Source: Spirochaetaceae bacterium (lineage in GTDB: Bacteria; Spirochaetota; Spirochaetia; Treponematales; Breznakiellaceae). Taken from it: a DNA stretch of 8,398 nucleotides. Each line of letters opens with the position of its first letter. The stretch's first letter is position 1. This document shows positions 5,551-8,398 of this stretch, piece after piece. The notes below the pieces were generated by a model, which ran no database searches, was not told the DNA's origin, and worked only from the letters and a program-made list of their open reading frames with translations. The DNA lies in contig JAITCP010000040.1 of NCBI GenBank assembly GCA_031283025.1, forward strand, positions 1-8,398, in the 5' to 3' direction. The position numbers and the translations under genes are program-made.

Positions 5551-5583
5551 CTTGTTCAAGAACCAACCGGGTTCTTAAACAAG
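5551..5583 (-). terminator. Hairpin after the protease gene
   Basis: CTTGTTCAAGAACC at 5551-5564 and GGTTCTTAAACAAG at 5570-5583 form a 14-bp stem around a 5-nt loop. The single mismatch is C-A on the plus strand but U-G on the minus strand, so the RNA hairpin is complete only in the minus-strand transcript. It starts 5 nt after the protease stop (5588-5590). The stretch after it (TTAAAATTAG) is AT-rich rather than a clean U-tract, so terminator function is probable but not certain. Confidence 0.55.
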
Positions 5584-5587
5584 TCTG

Positions 5588-7234
5588 TTACTTTAATTCA
5601 GCACAAAGGGTATATTCCCCTATTCGTCCCCCTGACAATTTTACAAATACATAAACTGTCCCAGCGCGTACATCTGCCTCAACTCTGGCATTCTTGTTAG
5701 TTCCGGAAATATCATCATGAGCCCCGATAAGTGTCCTTTCCATAGAGGCTTCTGTAGCAGGATCATAGCAAAGTATTAACAGGGTATCAGTATTTCCTTC
5801 CGTCCAGACCGTCAGTTTCCCCTGTTTTTGAATATCCAATACATACCAATCATAATCAAGGCCGGAACTGAAAGAATATATAACTTTTTTTCCCAGGGGA
5901 TGCTGAGTAGCCAGATCATAAGAGTCATTATATTCTCCGTCGTCTTCTGCAAAATCATCCAGCTTCCATGTTCCGTAATCCTTAATCCATTCAGTTCTAT
6001 ACGGGTAACCGTTTATTAGTAATTTGCCTGTATACCCGCCTCTGTTATTTGGGGTAATGGAGATCAATTCTGTTCTTGCATTTTTGTGCTTTCGATAGAC
6101 ATGACCTTCAATTTGATTATATGCAACTGCCCAGCCAATACCAACAACAGGATCATCAAGCACTTTCTCCATTATTCCCTTTATATTATCAGGAAGATCC
6201 CTCACTGTTTTGATAGGATCAGCGTTAATCATGGTGTTCGATAAGTATGTTGAAATAGGCTTATAACCTATAAAGTTAGAGTCTGAGGATTTGTTAAGCA
6301 ATACCATGAAATCTGTTACACGCTTTTCAAGAGCGGCTCTTTCATTGACTTGTTCAAAACTGGCCTTCATAAAAGACATAACCTTTTCACTGGGAATGGC
6401 AAAATTGGCACCCTGTTTTTCTTGAATATAAAAGGAATTTATACCAACAACACTGTAACCCAAAAAGGATTTTCTATCGGGAATCAAAAGCGGTCCGCCG
6501 GAATTACCCGGATTGATCGGTGCGCTATGCTGAACATACCAATCTTCCATACCGGGTAGTTTTATACGGGGATTGACAACTGAACCGTCGGAATTATTCC
6601 ATCTTGGGACATCGGGTATGCCAGGATATCCGGCAGCACGTACAGCGGAAGCGTCTTTTATCGAACCGGTAACTATCGGTATTCCTTTTTTGAAAGGTTT
6701 CCACCCGTCGGGAAAAGCAAGAATGGCTAAATCGGCTTCTACATCCACATTAAAAACCGATAAATTGAGAAAAGTGATTTTATCTCCTTCTCCGTTTTCA
6801 AAAGTAACTGAAAGACGATACGCGCCAACTATGACATGGTAATTGGTTAATATGTAATTATTACCTTTATTGTCAACATACACAAATCCGGAACCAAAAC
6901 CGCCGCGTTTGATATACTCAAGTTTTCTGGCATAGTCATCGCTTGAACTATCGCCCCGCCCCATGAATCCCTTTATCAATACATTCAGATACAATTCGAT
7001 ATTGGGATGAAGATACCGGTTTACAACGCAAACATAGTCTCGTAATTCCTTACTGTTTATAGTAATGGCCGGATCAATACGTTCAGTTGGGTGCTTATCC
7101 TTTGAATCAGAAGCAGGATAAACATTCCACTGTACAAACAGTAATTGAATCAATAGAACAGATAACGGTTTAATAAAACCTGTTCTGCTTTTCCCCCCGA
7201 TCTCTGTAGTCTTTACAAAATCTTTCTTTTCCAT
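5588..7234 (-). CDS. Exported trypsin-like serine protease with PPC-like domain
   Basis: A 548-residue protein. Residues 22-40 (KPLSVLLIQLLFVQWNVYP) look like an uncleaved or poorly defined signal segment. The protease domain spans about 110-290 with the S1C/HtrA-like triad: His133 in TNYHVI, Asp168 in EADLAIL and Ser245 in NPGNSGGPLL. Residues 290-435 match nothing I recognise and no PDZ domain is visible. Residues 436-548 (from DSYDLA, through YDWYVLDI, to GEYTLCAEL) resemble a bacterial pre-peptidase C-terminal domain. The start at 7234 lies 6 nt from AGGAGG; an in-frame ATG at 7240 abuts that site directly. The frame continues upstream to 7513, but only through repeats. The gene is clearly more AT-rich than nagA. 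It carries the same leader as the downstream beta-helix gene. Confidence 0.87.
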   Translation of the reverse strand: MEKKDFVKTTEIGGKSRTGFIKPLSVLLIQLLFVQWNVYPASDSKDKHPTERIDPAITINSKELRDYVCVVNRYLHPNIELYLNVLIKGFMGRGDSSSDDYARKLEYIKRGGFGSGFVYVDNKGNNYILTNYHVIVGAYRLSVTFENGEGDKITFLNLSVFNVDVEADLAILAFPDGWKPFKKGIPIVTGSIKDASAVRAAGYPGIPDVPRWNNSDGSVVNPRIKLPGMEDWYVQHSAPINPGNSGGPLLIPDRKSFLGYSVVGINSFYIQEKQGANFAIPSEKVMSFMKASFEQVNERAALEKRVTDFMVLLNKSSDSNFIGYKPISTYLSNTMINADPIKTVRDLPDNIKGIMEKVLDDPVVGIGWAVAYNQIEGHVYRKHKNARTELISITPNNRGGYTGKLLINGYPYRTEWIKDYGTWKLDDFAEDDGEYNDSYDLATQHPLGKKVIYSFSSGLDYDWYVLDIQKQGKLTVWTEGNTDTLLILCYDPATEASMERTLIGAHDDISGTNKNARVEADVRAGTVYVFVKLSGGRIGEYTLCAELK

Positions 7235-7276
7235 TTCCATCCTCCTAAGATGTATTTGCGTACAATGCCCGCCGGC
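7234..7276 (-). promoter_or_regulatory. Shared 43-bp leader, copy B (protease gene)
   Basis: Identical over 43 bases to 5479-5521, including AGGAGG and the ATGGAAA that follows. Here the leader ATG (7238-7240) is in frame with the protease, giving the start MEMEKK, whereas in copy A it is out of frame. This supports the second ATG (7232-7234) as the true start in both cases. Upstream on the minus strand TTGTTATAAAG could contain a -10 (TATAAA) about 45 nt before the start, but no -35 is convincing. Confidence 0.8.
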
Positions 7277-7332
7277 TTTATAACAACCCATACGGGGTGT
7301 TTTACACATAAAGGATTTACTCCCGTTTTTTC

Positions 7333-7458
7333 TCACAGCGGACACGGAGGTCACGGCGGCACGACGGAAGAATAAGGTATTGTTGTCATATCTCTTTCCT
7401 CTCTTCCTCTCTTCCTCTCTTCCTCTGTGCCGCTGTGCCCGCTGTGCCCGCCGTGTGA
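7333..7458. repeat. Imperfect long inverted repeat (CACGG/GCGG motif)
   Basis: The left arm (7333-7362) runs TCACAGCGGACACGGAGGTC and ends CGGCGGCAC. The right arm (7427-7458), reverse-complemented, starts TCACACGGCGGGCACAGCGG and also ends GCGGCAC. The arms match well at both ends, with changes and a 2-bp length difference in the middle, and show a rough 9-bp internal rhythm. A 64-bp spacer includes a CT-rich microsatellite. No gene is present; this looks like a small palindromic mobile or recombinational repeat. Confidence 0.65.
7396..7427. repeat. 8-bp microsatellite, four copies of TTCCTCTC
   Basis: TTCCTCTC is repeated four times (the last ends in G), inside the spacer of the inverted repeat 7333-7458. 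It is purely pyrimidine on the plus strand and a candidate for slippage. Confidence 0.85.
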
Positions 7459-7482
7459 AATCTTCAAAATTCTTTCCTACTC

Positions 7483-7501
7483 CCTGCCTGCCGCAGGCAG
7501 G
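7483..7501. repeat. Perfect GC-rich hairpin
   Basis: CCTGCCTG (7483-7490) and CAGGCAGG (7494-7501) form a perfect 8-bp stem with loop CCG. It is located between the inverted repeat and the heptamer array. No adjacent gene on either strand uses it obviously as a terminator. Confidence 0.7.
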
Positions 7502-7504
7502 CCC

Positions 7505-7567
7505 ATTCCCCATTCCCTATTCCCTACTCCCCATTCCCTACTCCCTACTCCCTACTCCCCATTCCCC
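7505..7567. repeat. Heptamer tandem repeat, nine copies
   Basis: Nine units of A(T/C)TCCC(C/T), in order ATTCCCC, ATTCCCT, ATTCCCT, ACTCCCC, ATTCCCT, ACTCCCT, ACTCCCT, ACTCCCC, ATTCCCC. Only positions 2 and 7 vary, both by transitions. This is the style of the short tandemly repeated heptamers known from cyanobacteria. No coding capacity is believable. Confidence 0.9.
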
Positions 7568-7600
7568 TTTCAACAGACTCCCGAAGGGCGTACCCGCCCC

Positions 7601-7727
7601 TAAGCCTGGGTGGACATCCACCCTAAGCCTGGGGGGGCTCCCACCCTAAGCCTGGGGGGGCTCCCACCCTAAGCCTGGGGGGGCTCCCACCCTAAGCCTG
7701 GGGGGGCTCCCACCCAAGCTTGGGTGG
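7601..7727. repeat. 23-bp minisatellite ending in an 18-bp palindrome
   Basis: Four identical 23-bp units (7624-7646, 7647-7669, 7670-7692, 7693-7715) begin TAAGCCTGGGGGGG and end CTCCCACCC. They are flanked by a variant unit on the left (7601-7623, containing GGGTGGACATCCACCC, a hairpin) and a degenerate partial unit on the right (from 7716). The right edge includes the perfect palindrome CCACCCAAGCTTGGGTGG (7710-7727), 5 bp from the stop codon of the DUF4469 gene. Both flanking variants keep the GGGTGG/CCACCC stem that the central units have lost. The unit length is not a multiple of 3 and no gene covers it. Confidence 0.9.
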
Positions 7728-7732
7728 CATCC

Positions 7733-8398
7733 TTAACTTTGCGCGGTTAGCCTGAATTCCGACGGTACTTCCCGTGCTTCTTTGAGCAAATGGCCGTTAC
7801 TCTTCGCCGAACTCTGCGTAACTATCTTTAGGCGGTACGCTTTCCCCGCCTCCAGCCCCGCCGGTACTATCACCTTTAACGTGCGCGGCTCGTTTACGGC
7901 GATAATTTCCGCTTTTACCGGTGTTCCGCCCTCCTCCGGCTCAAAGTACAGCCCTACAGCGTCCCGGTGCGCCTCGTCCCCTTCCAGTTTTAGCCCGTAG
8001 CCGTGTATCGTCAGCAGGTTCCCGATGGTAGCCGCCTCGTCCACCAGCTCCGTCGCCTCGTCCCTCGCCTCGGCGATAAGCCCGTCGCTCTGGTCTATCC
8101 CGTCAAACTCCACCTGCACACGCTCTTGCAGGTATTTGCGGAAATGCGCCCCCGTCTGTAGCCTCGCTACGGGGTGTAGCTCGTGGGGAAGATGCGTTTC
8201 CGAACCGTCGTATTCGCCCGGCACGCGGAGCTTTAGCGTAAACAGCGGTGTCTTTATCTTGAACCCGTCCGCCACCAGATAATGGATAAGCTCCATACCC
8301 GCGTTCATGCCCTCTTCGATAACCTTGGGGCTGGTTCCGATGTTGTACACGTCCGCCTTGCTGGCGATTCCGTGAACGTCCAGTTCCGGCTGGTGGAC
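7733..8398 (-). CDS. HU-like DNA-binding / DUF4469 protein, 5' end missing
   Basis: The frame is open to the window edge; 221 residues and the stop (7733-7735) are visible, and the true start lies beyond 8398. A GTG at 8350 could be read as a start, but sequence before it (VHQPELDVHGIASKADVYNI) fits the family and continues upstream. The N-terminal half (about residues 1-110 visible) resembles the HU-like DNA-binding domain found with this family: KVIEEGMNAGMELIHYLVADG, then FTLKLRVPGEYDG and a segment ending FRKYLQERVQVEF. The C-terminal 100 residues (LLTIHGYGLKLEG, VGLYFEPEEGG, LKVIVPAGLEAGKAYRLKIVTQ, EVPSEFRLT) match the beta-rich DUF4469 domain. These proteins are known mainly from Bacteroidetes and some spirochaetes; their function is not established. 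The minisatellite begins right after the stop codon. Confidence 0.7.
   Translation of the reverse strand, partial: VHQPELDVHGIASKADVYNIGTSPKVIEEGMNAGMELIHYLVADGFKIKTPLFTLKLRVPGEYDGSETHLPHELHPVARLQTGAHFRKYLQERVQVEFDGIDQSDGLIAEARDEATELVDEAATIGNLLTIHGYGLKLEGDEAHRDAVGLYFEPEEGGTPVKAEIIAVNEPRTLKVIVPAGLEAGKAYRLKIVTQSSAKSNGHLLKEAREVPSEFRLTAQS

Noticed and set aside
4670..5578. Long plus-strand open frame (302 codons) antisense to the beta-helix gene
   Set aside because: The translation is Pro/Ser/Leu/Ile-rich with no domain; the opposite strand has a signal peptide, ribosome site and regular beta-helix rungs.
7235..7513. 93-codon N-terminal extension of the protease frame
   Set aside because: It reads through the heptamer edge, the GC hairpin, the microsatellite, the inverted repeat and the leader (for example RRAQRAQRHRGREEERKR). 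The ribosome site at 7241-7246 and the signal segment place the start at 7234.
7380..7649. Plus-strand frame of 89 codons across the repeat island
   Set aside because: Low-complexity translation of repeats (IPYSLLPIPYSLLPTP), no ribosome site; it ends inside the minisatellite.
7601..7715. CRISPR-like array
   Set aside because: The 23-bp units are directly contiguous without unique spacers, and no cas gene is present; it is a minisatellite.

Overview
The window looks like part of a spirochaete chromosome, most probably a termite-gut type Treponema (Treponema primitia / T. azotonutricium-like). This rests on the mix of gene families: a bS21, a two-metal NagA with NagB, secreted beta-helix and trypsin-like proteins, and a HU-like/DUF4469 protein. 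GC-rich core genes interspersed with many short palindromic and tandem repeats point the same way. The assignment is inference; no rRNA or tRNA is present to settle it.

Layout. (i) 1-252: the 3' end of an unrecognised plus-strand gene. (ii) 253-466: a gap between convergent genes holding a paired palindromic repeat (about 347-465). (iii) 467-2495, minus strand: an operon-like run read right to left as NifU-like Fe-S protein, YjbQ-family protein, M23 lipoprotein peptidase and rpsU (bS21). A candidate promoter and a palindromic operator-like site lie at its head (2518-2567). (iv) 2631-4660, plus strand, divergent from that run: nagA and nagB, converting GlcNAc-6-P to GlcN-6-P and then to fructose-6-P plus ammonia. 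A third copy of the palindromic repeat sits between them. nagB ends tail-to-tail on the next gene, with overlapping stop codons. (v) 4657-7234, minus strand: a secreted right-handed beta-helix protein and an exported trypsin-like serine protease with a C-terminal PPC-like domain. The two share no domain, yet both are preceded by the same exact 43-bp leader carrying the ribosome binding site. (vi) 7277-7732: a gene-free repeat island with an imperfect inverted repeat of a GCGG/CACGG-rich motif, an 8-bp microsatellite, a perfect hairpin, nine heptamer repeats and a 23-bp minisatellite with four identical units. (vii) 7733-8398, minus strand: a DUF4469 protein whose 5' end lies outside the window.

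How the genes fit together. nagAB is a complete amino-sugar salvage step, with catalytic and allosteric residues in place. The M23 lipoprotein and the NifU/YjbQ proteins are housekeeping or envelope functions. The protease and beta-helix proteins are exported and may be expressed together through their duplicated leader. The protease gene is visibly richer in A+T than nagA, which suggests a separate origin.

No CRISPR array, toxin-antitoxin pair, phage module or classical defence system could be supported. The least explained material is the set of non-coding elements: the duplicated leader, the dispersed palindromes, the repeat island and the structured rpsU start region.
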